Source of the DNA: Micromonospora sp. HM5-17
Lineage (GTDB): Bacteria > Actinomycetota > Actinomycetes > Mycobacteriales > Micromonosporaceae
Assembly: GCF_003762835.1 (NCBI RefSeq)
Contig: NZ_RJWA01000006.1
Coordinates: 1 to 64,000, forward strand
Direction of reading: 5' to 3'
Length of the DNA: 64,000 nt
How positions within the stretch are numbered: the first letter of the stretch is position 1; every line of letters starts with the position of its first letter. Below the pieces are notes generated by a model. It was not told the DNA's origin, ran no database searches, and saw nothing but the letters and a program-made list of their open reading frames with translations. Of this stretch, positions 63,952 through 64,000 are shown piece by piece. The position numbers were made by a program, and so were the translations under genes.

Positions 63952-64000
63952 ATGGCCGAGACCATTCCCGCGACGGCGGCCGAGAGCACGCCGCCGAGCA
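63952..64000 (+). CDS. Start of a gene cut by the window end
   Basis: ATG 63952 follows GAAGGA by five bases and opens a frame reading MAETIPATAAESTPPS up to the window end. The Ala/Thr/Pro/Glu-rich start is disordered, as before a membrane or enzyme domain. The gene lies 44 bp after the glycerophosphodiesterase and may share its message. The product cannot be told. Confidence 0.5.
   Translation, partial: MAETIPATAAESTPPS

Overview
The window is chromosomal DNA of a very high-GC actinomycete, most likely a member of the Micromonosporaceae (Micromonospora-like). The signs are the strong G/C third-position bias, many GTG starts, dense 4-base start/stop overlaps, actinobacteria-only families (small basic protein, DUF881 pair, FtsR, GarA, DUF5999, LAL-type LuxR regulator), and a gene order from a PgsA-type enzyme to GcvP that matches the Rv1822-Rv1832 block of Mycobacterium tuberculosis. 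This assignment is inference from content. No rRNA, tRNA, CRISPR array, insertion sequence or prophage was seen.

Layout. 0-2.2 kb: an AbiEii-like nucleotidyltransferase with a coupled partner, and a lysozyme-fold protein with five 12-residue repeats. 2.4-17 kb: a selenium/formate block. It holds a three-gene membrane formate dehydrogenase whose catalytic subunit reads through an in-frame UGA followed by a textbook SECIS hairpin, then a multiple-monosaccharide ABC operon, then selD (minus) divergent from selA-selB (plus). 17-28 kb: housekeeping and envelope genes, among them an exo-muramidase, a SRPBCC-TM-CBM2-like fusion, an endonuclease III-like protein, an XdhC-family protein, a selenium-binding-protein-56/methanethiol oxidase homologue with a coupled membrane protein, and a PGRP amidase.

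28-42 kb: the conserved actinobacterial block pgsA - DUF881 - sbp - DUF881 - gcvH - garA - ftsR - DUF151 - merR. After it come an operon of a 54-residue ORF, a globin-reductase and a DivIVA-like protein; then an aldo-keto reductase, a carbonic anhydrase, and gcvP under a glycine riboswitch. GcvH and GcvP are two parts of the glycine cleavage system, and GarA is the phospho-switch that tunes 2-oxoglutarate and glutamate metabolism, so the block joins C1/nitrogen control with envelope and division genes. 42-48.5 kb: DUF5999, a chorismate-utilising enzyme, peptide deformylase, an EEP-family hydrolase, a tyrosine recombinase with a dif-like 28-bp site 360 bp upstream, and an SDR. 48.7-51.3 kb: cydAB behind TACTAC/GTAGTA half-sites. 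51.4-64 kb: an acyltransferase, a frameshifted RNA ligase, two LuxR-type regulators divergent from a dynamin-like GTPase pair with an acidic repeat protein, 6-phosphogluconate dehydrogenase, a glycerophosphodiesterase, and the first codons of one more gene.

Most striking for follow-up: the dif-like site beside the recombinase with an abrupt strand-composition flip inside that gene; the operon joining a small protein, a globin-reductase and a DivIVA-like coiled coil; the dynamin pair with its acidic partner; the three clustered CTAG sites; and the cyd operator. Transcription, regulation and binding statements come from sequence pattern only.
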